Shown here piece after piece: positions 41,306-54,296 of a stretch of DNA of 64,000 bases. The stretch covers positions 3,257,001-3,321,000 of the forward strand of contig JAQFVV010012498.1 of the NCBI GenBank assembly GCA_028023455.1. Reading direction: 5' to 3'. How positions within the stretch are numbered: the first letter of the stretch is position 1; the number at the start of each line of letters is the position of its first letter. Position numbers and translations under genes: made by a program. The notes beneath the pieces are model-generated. The model worked only from the letters and a program-made list of their open reading frames with translations. It searched no databases and was not told the DNA's origin. Source of the stretch: Epiperipatus broadwayi (taxonomy: Eukaryota > Onychophora > Udeonychophora > Euonychophora > Peripatidae).

Positions 41306-41364
41306 TTGATGGTTATTCATTCAGTTACTGAATGTTCACTATAGTAAATACACAGATTTGAATT
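41159..41364. repeat. (TA)n-cored 63-bp inverted repeat
   Basis: Arm 41159-41222 and arm 41302-41364 are inverted copies over 63 nt with about four mismatches. A partial extra copy of the right arm (41237-41256) makes an inner perfect hairpin around a short TA tract. A second (CA)n(TA)n follows at 41375-41460. Confidence 0.92.
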
Positions 41365-41372
41365 ACCAAGTG

Positions 41373-41464
<92 letters not shown>

Positions 41465-41654
41465 ACTAATTAAAAATATGAGTTACAATAAATATACCTC
41501 ATGATGGGGGGGGGGAGCATTATAATGGTTAGTATTTCCTTTAAGCAGTTTTTTATAAGTTTTTATTTATATGTATATGGTCTATCTGGGCACCACTAGG
41601 CTATCTAAATGTAGATAAAGTTACATTATATATCTACTTATAGATATATCTGGT

Positions 41655-41740
41655 TTGAACCCCTTTGATACATTATTTATAACAGGATGTATGATTTTGT
41701 ATTTTAGAACCATATCACATTTACATTAACATTAAAGAAA
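41655..41740 (+). repeat. SINE-like tail with B-box
   Basis: GGTTTGAACCCCTTTGATAC and the following tail match the minus-strand copy at 1440-1535. Confidence 0.5.
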
Positions 41741-44544
41741 AAATATACTTATTATTCTTTATTTGTGCAAAATAATTATCAGACAAAATTATTCTGTAAG
41801 ATTTTAATATCATAAGTGCATATGTAACACTCTCATAAATCTTACTAGCCCATATTAAGATTTAGCTGTGCAATTCATTAAACCTTCAGTGAAATTTGAT
41901 GATCTTTAATGGTAGTCATTATCTCTAATGATGGCTCACAAAAATAATAAACAAATACAGTGAGAAACATTATTCATATGGCCATTAAACACATTTATTT
42001 AAACTACTGATTAATAAGATGATGATGCTTTACAATTAATTCACAACATTAATTTTATCTATTACCAATTTATAATTACTTAAAATATATTTTAATAATT
42101 AAGACCCATCAATGATGATGATGATCACAAGTAATTTCACAAGACAATGATTAACTCTTAAGAAAGATGTACACCTCTTTAAAAAAACAAATTAGCATTT
42201 AGTACAGATTAATCATTAATAATACAGAAAAAAATTACATAATTAATAATTAATAATGATAAATTGTTTACATTTAAAACAGAAATAATAATAATACCAA
42301 AGATATTCCCCCTTTCCTTTAATGAAAAGTAAACTCAATGTTCATATCATATAGTGTGATGTGTGTGATTAATATCTGTAATAGACAATTGAAAAAATCC
42401 CAAACCCTAGAAATACTTTTATTTTAAAAATAAACACTCTATGCATGCACACACTCACCTATTGTGTATAACATATATTTTTATATGTATAAATTTAAAC
42501 ATAATATTAAAAAGAAAAATGAGTAGAGCAAGGTTAGTTAGATCATAGAGATAAAAATATTCAGAGAATCAACTTCAAAATACCTCTCTGACTTTTCACC
42601 AAACTAGGTTGTTAATTACTTTAAAATTCCATCTCTCCTAATGCTAAATTTTTTACTGATTGTTTAACATTCATGCACAAAAAATATATATACGTAAGCA
42701 TAATTATATTAATAGGTGTGTGTATGTGTCAATTCCCATTATGAATAAAAAACTATTAAATCCTTTTGACATACAATATCAATCAACATTTTGGATTAAT
42801 ACACAATAAACACATTTTATAAAAATAAAATACACATATAAATAGTTACATGTAATAATCTAAGGATACATAATATCAATAGAGCAATATTTATTATTAT
42901 TATTATTGAAAATCTCTGATAATTCATTCTTGTTATAGAATTTAGAGAGAGATAAATGGATTTATTATTAAAATATTTGTTAATAGTTACTGATAAAAAT
43001 ATAATTAAAATTGATATTACCAGTTCTTCTTTTACCCTCTGATGTAAAGAAAAATTCAAAGAGTCCAAGAAATTTCATCTTAAGGTCATCTTGTTGATAG
43101 TGTAGAATTTGAAATCGGCTGCACCAATCTGTAATATGCTTAGAATTACCAATTAGAGCAGTTTACTGGAACAGTTCTATTTTTGGCTTGGGTTTGCAAT
43201 ACTTCTTTACTGAGAAGATGATGATGAAATAACTTGCTTTTATAGGGACCATTTTGCACTGGAATGGTTTCTTCATTTCTTCTTGGCATAATTACTTTTA
43301 GTAGACAGATGGTTATTTCTGCTTTCCATATATTTTAGCATTTTTTTTGCTTTGTACTTTTTATTCAAATTCAGAAAATGGCATGGTTTCACAAATTTCA
43401 GCATTCTACTTCAAATAGCTCCCATTTGGATTGAACAGCACACGTAAGACAGTACGTTTTTTTTTTCATATTTGAGAATCAGTTATAAAATGTTTTAAAT
43501 ACTTTAGATTTAAATTCTTCTGATATAAATAGGTTTCTTGGGGCAGTAGTAACTGCCTCCAATATATTTTCTACCCACCACATTGATGTAGAAACTTTTT
43601 AAAAAAATAAAATGTGTGGTTTCTGAAAATCAATCAAAATTATTATCCCCCTTTCTTTTCTTATTGTCAGACTATATACGTGCCCAGTCTGATGCCATCA
43701 CAAACATATTTTTGTTACTAAAACACATAGTTTCCATTAATTAAGTCATTTGGTTAAAAACTTCTCAACAATTGACATTTTTTCTAAATTTATTATTGGT
43801 AAGAATTCCAAAATGATCTGTATTTTATCAGAAGCCCCCCTTTTCTCAAGTCTGAAATTTGACCTTCATCTTTCTCTCAGAGTGGAGAATTTTAGCTGGA
43901 CATTCTTGTGAAGCACTTTCACATAAAACAAGAATAAATGTTTTGAAATATTACAATATTTTTTATAAAGAAACCATAAAATTATTTAAACAAAACTCTT
44001 CCTTTTTTGTATCTGTAAATGTTTTTAAGTTTATATTGGCAAATACACACATACTCATATACTTCCAGACATATAAAACCTGCTTATTAAAAATAATCTG
44101 AATGATTTAAAAAGCTATAAACTAAATTCATAAAATAAATCAGTAAGACAAGATTATAATCAAAGTATGATTAAAGAAAGAATATTATAATCTATTAAAT
44201 ATAAATTAACTTTAAAGAAGGTTAATAAGCAAAGTCAAAAAAATGATTAATTGAATAGTTTGTATCTACAGATAACTATTTATATGTGCCTTAAAATTCT
44301 AACTTCTAAGTACAACTATTAAATCATTCAAAGTATATACTACTCTTTTTACTAATACAAAGATAAATTGAGAGATAAACAACTATTTCTCCCACTTTTT
44401 TGTCTGAGGCTTTGGGTACTTGGTTATGTAGGGTTTGGACTCAGATGCCCTACAGCTTCCCCCTCCTACATAATGAAAATGGGATGATTTTTTTTATTTT
44501 ATGCACACACTATTGCAATTTAGTCATAGATTAAATTGGAATGT

Positions 44545-44550
<6 letters not shown>
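41741..44550. other. No gene seen
   Basis: Unassigned AT-rich DNA. Frames at 42817-43068 (minus) and 43859-44101 (plus) are hydrophobic or unremarkable and are not supported. Confidence 0.55.
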
Positions 44551-44635
<85 letters not shown>

Positions 44636-45012
44636 CTTGGAAATAAGCTCTTAACAAGCTTTGCAGAATATCTGTAACCCAGACCACTTTCTGCTTTGCT
44701 ACTGGCTTTTTCAGTGAGATGGTAGGATATTCAAGTGTTATATTAAAAATAATAGGACAAGCCCAGAACTTTATCTAATCGATAACTATTAAGTAGAAAA
44801 TGAAAATATGAAAATTTTTAGACATTCATATGTCTTCCAATCCAGCCATCTAACTTTAATAGCCATATGGGACTGAAGCAAGTTCAGATACAACTTATAT
44901 TAATAACTTTAGCAATATAAAATCACCAAAGCCTTAATAGCAAAAAATGAAATGACAAAGAAATCAAGTCATATGTCACATGACCTAATTTAACAAGCTT
45001 GTATTACAAATG

Positions 45013-45063
<51 letters not shown>
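44551..45063 (+). repeat. Dispersed repeat between two (TA)n tracts
   Basis: (TA)n at 44551-44634 and 45014-45063 bracket a 380-bp repeat (44635-45013). Landmarks are GACCACTTTCTGCTTTGCTAC, GGACAAGCCCAGAACTTTA, CATATGGGACTGAAGCAAG and ATGACCTAATTTAACAAGC. A minus-strand copy lies at 52431-52690, also next to (TA)n, and rearranged parts at 8048-8215. No coding capacity. Confidence 0.75.
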
Positions 45064-45064
<1 letters not shown>

Positions 45065-45066
<2 letters not shown>

Positions 45067-45097
45067 AAACAGGGCTGAGTTCAATCCCTGTTTCAAA
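45065..45097. repeat. Perfect 11-bp hairpin with B-box-like loop
   Basis: TTGAAACAGGG and CCCTGTTTCAA flank a CTGAGTTCAAT loop. GAGTTCAATCCCTG resembles a tRNA T-arm, so this may be the end of a tRNA-derived SINE. Confidence 0.6.
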
Positions 45098-46696
45098 AAG
45101 TAAACTTGCCTATATGCATCAATATAGCCTGATTAATTAAATTTATTTCTTTTTTATATTTATATTTCCTTAGTATTGTAACCATCCGCTACTACTCAAT
45201 CACCTATCATGCCGAACCCGTTGTGGCACTATAAATTGTAACCGTTAATTGTGTGGTCCCAACTACATAACGTAAGTGCGCTAAGAATCTTAACTTCGAT
45301 CACTGGTCAATTCCCTCTGCACATTGTCAGCTATTAAGAGCTGTAACCAAAAGCATATCATGCTATCTATTTTATGCACCAAAGACCACAATCAACATCT
45401 GGAGCAACTTACCACAGACCAAACTAATGATCTAACATAAACTTTTTATGATTTAATTTGATCGCAGCCAGGGTGTACCGCGAAGAACTATCATAGTAGT
45501 ATGATAAAATACATTAAACAAATTATAAGTGTAATGTTATTATTTCAAACCTTAATTTGCGATTTTTATTGTATGAGACCCGATGGCCGACCATGTACAA
45601 GATGGCATAATTTGTGGAATTACATAAGATTATGAAATTTTAAACCATCTATATGATTTTTAATACAAATGCTAGTCCAGGTAAATCTTTGCAATAAATA
45701 AACATAAATACTTGGGTTCTTTTTATAGTTTACTATATCACTGAAACTCTTATTATACTGACAAATGACAATTTAAAAACGTTAAGTAAATATATTCAAT
45801 CATGTCATTATTTGGTAAATCTGTTTACAAGTTTAATAATTAATTTATATTGTATACTAGAATCAACTACGCAAAGCCAAAATGATGGAAAAGGTAAATG
45901 GGATTTTATTGTACCTTACACATCATAAACTACCAAATACGAAAAGCATGTAAATGTTTTCTCAAAATATCATTAAATTCTTATATCATGTTGACGATAG
46001 TATGTACTTCAATGTATGCTCTATCCAAGGTTTATGATTTCTGATTTTATGAATGACACATAGCAACGGCACAGTAAGTTTAATTATAAATCAACTTTTA
46101 TTTACAAATTTATGAATAATAAGTAATTATTTCCAATGTTATAATTAAAGACATAAATAAACAAATAAAATAAATAAATTATAATTCCATCGACTTTCTT
46201 CAATAACATCATAGGTACAGTTTTTAAAACCTAATCATACCTGATTTCAATTTAATATAATGAATATTGAGAAAATTATACTAAATTCAACATCAACTCA
46301 TGAAATATTTAACGTCATTTCCAGACTCAATAAATCCCTACCGTAAACTTATAATAATATAATAAATAATATTATATCTGTAGGATTTAGCTATAATGCA
46401 ATCATTAAATAAAGTGAAAATTTAAACTTACATTCCGGTAAATAATAATCAACCAACAGTTAATTATTATGAAGTAACTTGAATAGAATGTCCTGCTACA
46501 ATTTGATGATCTAACTTATAAATTATACTTAACAAATGAAAGAAGATGATTTAGCAGATTAACTAGAATACTTTGCCCAACTTATATCTATGAAGTAAAA
46601 CATATTCCTGTGGATGCATTCATCTACACGTAGGAATTAAATAACACTAAACGTTTTGTGGTTTTATACGCCATCATAAAGCAATAAGTACAAGTA

Positions 46697-46796
46697 CACC
46701 ATTCCGCGGATTAACCACCAGTGCAGGAATGAGTGTAAAATACAAAAAATGGCAATTAAGTAATCTGCAGATTAACCACCAGCACAGATTAATGCC
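46697..46796. repeat. Two adjacent hairpins with covarying stems
   Basis: Hairpin 1 (46697-46733) has CAC-CATTCC paired with GGAATG-A-GTG. Hairpin 2 (46751-46796) has GGCA and TAATCTG paired with CAGATTA-A-TGCC. The stems differ in sequence, but both keep pairing, an extra A on the 3' side, and the same loop word GATTAACCACCAG. The loops are 61 bp apart. Confidence 0.6.
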
Positions 46797-47224
46797 TTTT
46801 AATATTCTAAAACAACATTACTATTTACTTCACATTAAAGTGCAAAATCATCCTCCTCAGTTATTCTGACAATTCAGAATCAGCTAACATTTTAGCAAAT
46901 GTGGGTTCTTGCATAATAAAATGTTACGATAATCAGGACAACTAATGTACTAACTTATCTTGCTTAAAATAAAACATGTGTAATATAGTATAAGTAATAT
47001 TAGTATAGGAATATAAATCTGGAAAGACTAACAAAATATCTGTTAAAGATTGATACATCTCATGAATTCATTTAGTACTTTTTAAGCTTTTTCGCAAGCG
47101 CTATTCTCTTGAATAAATATTTTATTCAACCCTTATCAATTTAAACTTAATAAAATATAACTTATGAACTTCACATGCAAGTTCATATAACGATAAAATT
47201 AAAGTAATGCATTATTCATCAAAT

Positions 47225-47341
47225 ACATAAAATTCAACAGGTGTGTGTATGATATAAATTAAATGTATAGCATTTTATAGTCAATACATGAATTTTAGCA
47301 GGTGTGTGTATCACAAATTGGATTGTATAGCATTTTATAAC
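47225..47341. repeat. 62-bp tandem duplication
   Basis: Two diverged units share CAGGTGTGTGTAT and GTATAGCATTTTATA. Confidence 0.75.
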
Positions 47342-48240
47342 TCCAAATATGATCCGTGGAATCCATGTACGATGTGTCGAACAATAAATATACGAAGTAA
47401 TAGCTATAATTATAGTAGAATTCCATACATGCAATTTTATCCATTTGTATTAGTTATTATAATCACTATTAGATTAACGATTTTACGTGGCTACATAAAC
47501 ATGAAACAATTTCAAAACATGACACGCAGAATTTAAATGAAAATGTTTTTCATAAGTTATTAATCTCTACATTTCTCTATTAAAAATGTTCCAAGTTTAT
47601 CACATCCATGCTAATATTTATTTATCCACGCTTAAATCTAGGAATACTAATTATAGCAATTAATTCAATCATTCCAAACTGACGGTAAAATTAGAAAATA
47701 GCTTTGATTAATTATTTGAAGACTGTTTATTATTCAAATGTTAAACAAATTAACTAGCAAATATATTACTGGCATTGTAAAGTTAAATATCAATCAATAT
47801 TATATTTTTATTAGAATTAGAAACGGAAATATTAAACTATGTTGATAACTTTAACATTTTACTTTAATTTAAACTTCTTCTTTTTTAAAAAGCAAATTTT
47901 CATATTCATAAAACTTCTGTAATTAAAATACTTATTTAATTTTTCCAAATTGTAGAATAATAAACATTTTAAAACATACCAAACTCTTGCAATTAATTCT
48001 TTTAAACTGGGAAGCTCCGACATTTTAAAAATGTAATATTGGAAAATTTTTACCGGTGATTTGATCCACTTGGCCAGCCGACTTGAACAGACTTTTAAAT
48101 TTAGCAATTCATCTTGTAATTAAATATCACTATATTATTTTTATGTTTATAGCAAACTTTGTGGTAATCCATTTACTTGTTAACTATTTAAAATAAGCTT
48201 ATCAAATTTACACCATTTGCCTTTTACCATTTTCTTTTCT

Positions 48241-50113
48241 TTCTCCCTCCAAAAGCAAACTATCAGACAATCTTCTCTTAAATTGGCGCTCTTTTTCTTT
48301 TTTTACATTGAGACGCATACATAATTACTGTATTTATTTTTAATAATTAATTTTAATTGAACAAATGGTTTTTTGTTAATTCAATAGAAATAATATTTAA
48401 GATCATTTTAAACAAATAAAAATAAAATATTATTTTTAATACTATTTTACCAAATTTTAATGTGTTGTCAAATTTTTAAAAAGTTAAACATTTTGATATG
48501 AGTTAGCATATGGGAAGAAGCAAATTTAAATTTATCAAAATAATATAAGAGAGTAATCTGTTCAAAGTGCAAATCAAGCCAATCAAATCACCAAAAGAAG
48601 AAAGAGAAATTTTTATACTAGTTACATCAATTATTATATTTTATACTAAAATATATGGTTACAGTTTATAAATTAATAATTCTAAATGGGGATTTAAAAA
48701 GGTTAAAACAAACAGAAGAGGGGGGGTATGCGTGCTCATTTGTTTTTTTTTGAAAAATGCATGTATATATTTTGCTGGATAGAATAATATATATAAAAAA
48801 GTATAAATGCAGTTATGAAAATATACTTTATTTTTCAAGATGGAAACTTTTCAATTTGATTTTGGAAAAATTAAATGGAAAAAAGATATCAAAAATAACT
48901 TGATCAATATCTAAGGAATTTAATTAGTGAGATTTAAGTTTAGATCCAAAAGAATTTCGATGAAAAAAAAAACAAAAAAACAAAATTAGATTTGGAGGTG
49001 TGAAAAATTTTTGTTCAAGAAGAATCCGGATTTTTGAGCAGCAGAACTTGCTAAAAAGATTCATTCTAAAGCTGATTTTTGTAAGGAGTGCTGTGAGAGA
49101 GATTTGGGCAGAGAAATGGAGGGTAGAATGGTGGGCAAGCTGGCTTAAGAAAGCATAAGCATGCCAGGGCTTTTACAATCCTGCCCATGAAGACACTGAA
49201 GTTGCTGCCATGTATGCAAATATTGTAAATGAAAACCAGTCACTCTGATGCCAAGCCCAAGCTCCAACATTAGGAGCAGGTCGAAAAACAATAAAACAAA
49301 TTGAACCACCAAAATCACCTATGTCGAATGCAATACACATTGTAAAGAAGTATTTTAACTTTAGTTTTTCATGAGGAAGAAAGAAAAAGGTAATGTGCAC
49401 ATTTACCACCTATATTGGTATAATAGTTCAAATGATAGTGTGTTTTTAACTACACATAATAAACTGTCCGCATGAACATTATTTATTAACTCTTCTGAAC
49501 TTTAAAATTGATTTTTTTATTATTATTGTGGATCTGGATGAATCAGATATTGTTTTACTGTTTATTTTCATTTTCTATTGCATTTTATACAGTTTTATGC
49601 AGTGTATGTGTATGCATGCGTTTCTCACCATTTTGAGCACAAAAACAAAATGGGTCATATAAATAATATAGAAATTAAAAGCTATAGGATTAAAGTAAAA
49701 TGAAACTTACATATATTTGTGTTATTTCTTTAATGTTGAGTTAGTTAGATTATTAGATTTAAAAATTAATGTAATGGCTTGGATGGAAGAGTGTCTTGTA
49801 TAATATAGTCCATCGTATATTCCCACATTTAAATAATCACCTGCCCTGAGTAGAGCTAGTCAATGGCATTTCCATATTGGTATTCCAGCTCTTTAGCATA
49901 ATTCTTATAGTAATATAGGATTGGCGCTTAAGGTCATAAAATGATGCTCATAAATATGCTGGGCAATAAATGGAATAATTTTCAAAATACTTTTAAGAAA
50001 ATATATATATATTTTAAATATATGCATATACGTGTATTGTTATATACATACACAAAATCTACAAATGGTTTTATATATGCATAAGATATATATGGAAAAT
50101 GGTACATCACATT

Positions 50114-50117
<4 letters not shown>
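48241..50117. other. No gene called; possible relic at 49140-49420
   Basis: Mostly AT-rich. The segment 49140-49420 is less AT-rich and reads partly open on both strands; the plus strand gives a HEDTEVAAMYANIVNENQ-like stretch, then a stop, then a second open stretch. This could be an old coding relic, but I recognise no family. Confidence 0.3.

Positions 50118-50170
<53 letters not shown>
50118..50170. repeat. (TA)n microsatellite
   Basis: About 50 bp of TA. Confidence 0.95.
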
Positions 50171-50174
<4 letters not shown>

Positions 50175-50276
50175 CCGGATACTCAATCTATTCTGAAACA
50201 GAGGGTGCCACCAGACCACTATGTTTTTGGAAAATTTGTTTACTGTGATCAGAATAGATGATGATGATGGTTTGTG

Positions 50277-52321
50277 CCGACTAGACTCAGGGAGAAACAA
50301 GAGATCTTAAATTGTTTAGACAATTGAGACAAAAGCACAAAGACAAACGTCAGCCAAATTAAGTTTAAACATATTTCATAAATTTTATTATGAGAAAATA
50401 AATTATTAAATAGAAGTTTATGACATAATAAATGTGAGTTAACTCAGGCGTGTACCAGACCTACTAAAGGCAAAGCTATGACAGACTGACTGATCTTCTA
50501 ATACACAAATTAAAAAGGGAGGAAGCAAATTTCATTCAGCAGAGGATTCACTTAAACATTGGTTCTCACTTTCAGCTATCCAAACATATGCCCTTGAAAT
50601 AGATCAAAGAACCAGCGCCGATGAGCTGTTCAAGATCTAAACATGGTCAGATCTTGAATGTCCTTATATCGGTATGAACTGCACCAATTACTACATTTAA
50701 AATAACGGCGATTGATCCACGTCAAGAACAATCGAAAAATATCATTGAAATGAAGAAACAATTAAACCTGGTGAATCCCAGCCAAACGACTGGCAAAATT
50801 TACTTTAAAATTAATAATTAATGGTCTCAATAAGAGACAAGTAAATGATTAGAAAAACAGTTACGTCTGTCTCAGCAAATAAAGAAAAGAAAATAAACTT
50901 ACAAAAAATTCTGAGTACACACTCTGATAAATTTAAAGCACACATAATAAATACACAAATGAATCTATCAGAGAGTGCACATGAGTACGAAAATCTTAAA
51001 GGTTGTAAACACTTTAGCAGAACGAAAGTATCGCTCACCTGCAATTTACGAAAAAGTAAATTTTATCTTCCTGCTGATGACTTATAAAATTACAAAGAAA
51101 AACACAATTCTAATTTCCACTTTTAGAGATTTTAGAGCAAAATCTCACCTGCGAAAATCAGACAATAAAGTCATCAGCCAAAAGATTTTTGGAGGTTTAG
51201 CAAGAGGGCAAACATAGAGTATAAAATTAATTAATTATTAAATACTAAATAATTACAGGTAAGCATTTTAAAAGCATGACTGCCAAAGCATTTATAAAAA
51301 TCTTACATAAAATAGAAAACTCACTCGTCACTCTCCAATAAACAAAACGGAAAGCAAATTAGAATCTTAAAACTAAGGTTCTAAGACACACTATAAAATA
51401 TTGAAAAACACAGCAAATATTAAATATGAGGCTATATTGATTTAAGAATACATATTTGTGGTTAGATTGAGTGGAGATTTAATGAGAACTAATTTACCCT
51501 GGGAAGAATAAAAACGAAAATAATTACCTTTCGGTAAAAGCAATGTTCACGTAGAGTGCGCACTTTTACTTAAGTTCATTTTCAGATTCTTGAAGCAGCA
51601 AGGTAGATGTAAAGAGGTTCCGATTTCTTTTAGGTGTTCAAGGCATTACTGGAGCAAACTTGGAAGTCAGGGATCCGTCTTTTGTGGAGTTAGCAAGCCA
51701 TTCGGATGGTGATAACAAGTATAGAATTTTTCATTTTTGCAAGCGAAAGTCTTTAATAACAGCTGATATCCTTTAATTAAGAAATTTAAATGTCCGTGCT
51801 GCTATAACTTTCATGTGAGAAAACCACTTGTCTATCTCTCAAAAATGGATTAACTGACCCTCCAAATTTCCGGGGTTATTTATACGTTGCTCCATTTCCC
51901 ACGAAACACTTTCCTTGTTGTCCAATTTCTTCACCTTAGGCGGGGTAAATATTAAGCTCCCGCTCAATCTATCGAAGAATTCTACCCAGGGTGTATTGAA
52001 ATGAAAACAACAACATAAAAATCAAATCTCCACTATCAAAATTGTTTACAATAATTAAAATAAAAGTAACAGGAATGCAATTAGCTAGCCAGCTTGTTTT
52101 TAAATCAAATGAATTTAAAAACAGGCGGTATAAGAATTATTCTAAAATAAATCGATAAATATTTAAAAACAAATCTGTTTTACATATAAATGCATGAGTA
52201 TTTTGATATACACATTCTTTTTAAATAATAACGAAAATTTACACCTTTACATTTAATGAAAATTAAAAGCTTAATACATATTTTTGGTAATCACATCATT
52301 GAAACGGATTTCAATCAGGTT

Positions 52322-52323
<2 letters not shown>
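50277..52323 (-). mobile_element. Candidate solo LTR
   Basis: The minus strand carries a strong TATA and initiator pair about 440 nt from the right edge, with no long ORF. The left edge near 50277-50290 (minus strand GAGTCTAGTCGGCAC) resembles the end of the second element's LTR (AGACTAGC then TGGCGCC). The right edge abuts (TA)n. No second copy lies in the window, so both ends are provisional. Confidence 0.35.
51851..51885 (-). promoter_or_regulatory. TATA box plus initiator
   Basis: The minus strand reads CGTATAAATAACC at about 51885-51873, then TCAGTTA at 51857-51851. The initiator A lies about 30 nt from the first T of TATA, the standard spacing of invertebrate RNA polymerase II core promoters. 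Confidence 0.55.
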
Positions 52324-52365
<42 letters not shown>

Positions 52366-52369
52366 TGCA

Positions 52370-52419
<50 letters not shown>

Positions 52420-52428
52420 TGCAAATAT
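52324..52428. repeat. (TA)n tracts with inverted TTGCAAACTATA ends
   Basis: A (TA)n at 52324-52357, then TTGCAAACTATA, a (TA)n core and TATAGTTTGCAA, forming a palindrome over about 52362-52428. Confidence 0.9.
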
Positions 52429-52690
52429 GACTTGATTTTTTTGTAATTTAAATTTTTTGCTATTAAGGCTTTGGCAATTTTATATTGCTAAATTTTTAAT
52501 ACATGGTGTATCTGAACTTGGTTCAGTCTCATATGGCTAATTAAGTTAGATAGCTGGATTGGGAGACATGAATGTTTGAAAAATTCATATTTTCTACATA
52601 ATATTTATCCATTAGTTAAAGTTCTGGGCTTGTCCTGGCATTTATTAATCTAATGCTTGAATATTATAGCACCGCAATGAAAAAATCATC
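52429..52690 (-). repeat. Minus-strand copy of the 44635-45013 repeat
   Basis: In reverse complement it shares the landmarks GGACAAGCCCAGAAC, CATATGAGACTGAACCAAG and CCAAAGCCTTAATAGCAAAA. It is partial and diverged. Confidence 0.75.
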
Positions 52691-53024
52691 AAAAATGAAC
52701 CTTGTCAAGATATTATAACAATTCAAAAATTCACATGATTTACATATTATCTTAACACACCATCTACTGGTCAAACTTAACTATAAAATGTTTTTATATT
52801 CTACAATTTTTATTTAATGACCATTTTCCTCCTAACTTTACTGACCCTTGTATTAAATTCATACATTTCTCTTTATTTTCTTGTATATACAATGTTTCAT
52901 ATACTTTTCTTTTTTTATAATTTTTACAATATTTGATAACTTCAATATTTTCTTTACAATTCATAATGTGTCCTGTTTCATTTTTGAATGAAAATCGATT
53001 AGATGCTAATAAATTTATTTATTA

Positions 53025-53110
53025 TTTAAGTATAGAGTTGTCATATAAATTGATTACATTTCATTTCAGACAATAGTATATTAAGAAGACAACATAATGG
53101 CTTTATAATA

Positions 53111-53163
<53 letters not shown>

Positions 53164-53191
53164 TATTATAATATATATATATATATATATA
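53025..53191. repeat. Repeat shared with 4157-4370, with (TA)n palindrome
   Basis: AGACAACATAATGGCTTTATAAT is the reverse complement of the sequence at about 4160-4186, whereas TATAAATTGATTACATTTCATTT matches 4343-4366 in the same sense. TTATAATACCA and TGGTATTATAA flank a (TA)n core at 53100-53171. Confidence 0.7.
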
Positions 53192-53796
53192 TTGTAATGG
53201 GCACATAGGCCGTTACATTAATTTTTTTTCTAAAAATTAGTCATGAAAAATAAAAGTTCGCATATAAAATCTTCCTTTTCAAGAATTAAAAATTTAAAGT
53301 TAAAAATCATCTAAACTCTAATATAAAATTGCACAGATGAAAAATTATTGAAAAAAAAACTTTATTAAAAAAAAGTATCTTAAAACTAAATTTTCAGTAG
53401 AAATTTAGAGATAAAAATATATCTTTAAATTTGTACAATAAATTAAATAATGCTATTGTAAAATTGAAATGATTATTTTAAGTAGTTAAAAGTAAGCTAG
53501 CCCTTGCACATTTCAAAATGTATAAGCAAAGGTCAGATAGGAGAGAAAAAACAATAGAAACTAATAGCCAATAAAAGAAATCCCTCAGGAAATGGACCTC
53601 AATTTAAAGATCATCATCGTCATGATGTAATGTCCACTGGATTCAAAAGTTTACAATAAAAGGAAAAGTTTGGAAATAAAAAAGATGGATTAGAGAAGAT
53701 AGAGATGTGAAAGCAGAGGTGTGCTAGAGTTGAAGGGGAAGAAATTGGAAAGACACACTCTTCAATCTCTTCAGTTTTGCTTGAATAAAAGAAAGA
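53192..53796. other. No gene seen, contig end
   Basis: AT-rich sequence running into the gap. Frames spanning the N run are meaningless. Confidence 0.7.
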
Positions 53797-54296
53797 NNNN
53801 NNNNNNNNNNNNNNNNNNNNNNNNNNNNNNNNNNNNNNNNNNNNNNNNNNNNNNNNNNNNNNNNNNNNNNNNNNNNNNNNNNNNNNNNNNNNNNNNNNNN
53901 NNNNNNNNNNNNNNNNNNNNNNNNNNNNNNNNNNNNNNNNNNNNNNNNNNNNNNNNNNNNNNNNNNNNNNNNNNNNNNNNNNNNNNNNNNNNNNNNNNNN
54001 NNNNNNNNNNNNNNNNNNNNNNNNNNNNNNNNNNNNNNNNNNNNNNNNNNNNNNNNNNNNNNNNNNNNNNNNNNNNNNNNNNNNNNNNNNNNNNNNNNNN
54101 NNNNNNNNNNNNNNNNNNNNNNNNNNNNNNNNNNNNNNNNNNNNNNNNNNNNNNNNNNNNNNNNNNNNNNNNNNNNNNNNNNNNNNNNNNNNNNNNNNNN
54201 NNNNNNNNNNNNNNNNNNNNNNNNNNNNNNNNNNNNNNNNNNNNNNNNNNNNNNNNNNNNNNNNNNNNNNNNNNNNNNNNNNNNNNNNNNNNNNNN
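53797..54296. other. Assembly gap, exactly 500 N
   Basis: A round-number run of N marks a scaffold join of unknown real length. Confidence 0.99.

Larger units (their letters stand above)
45140..48240. other. Less repetitive DNA, unassigned
   Basis: About 3.1 kb with fewer simple repeats than its surroundings. It includes the covarying hairpins (46697-46796) and a 62-bp tandem pair (47225-47341). TGTAACC-type words near 45178 and 45236 resemble the start of the large LTR, but no LTR pair was found. Frames at 47234-47536 and 47859-48107 are unrecognised. Confidence 0.4.

Noticed and set aside
45178-45250. TGTAACC words as the start of another copy of the giant LTR
   Set aside because: Similarity stops after the first few bases and no matching downstream LTR sequence was found.
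49173-49409. 78-codon minus-strand frame, possible membrane protein
   Set aside because: Hydrophobic translation with no recognisable pattern; the other strand is equally open in part, so direction is undecidable.
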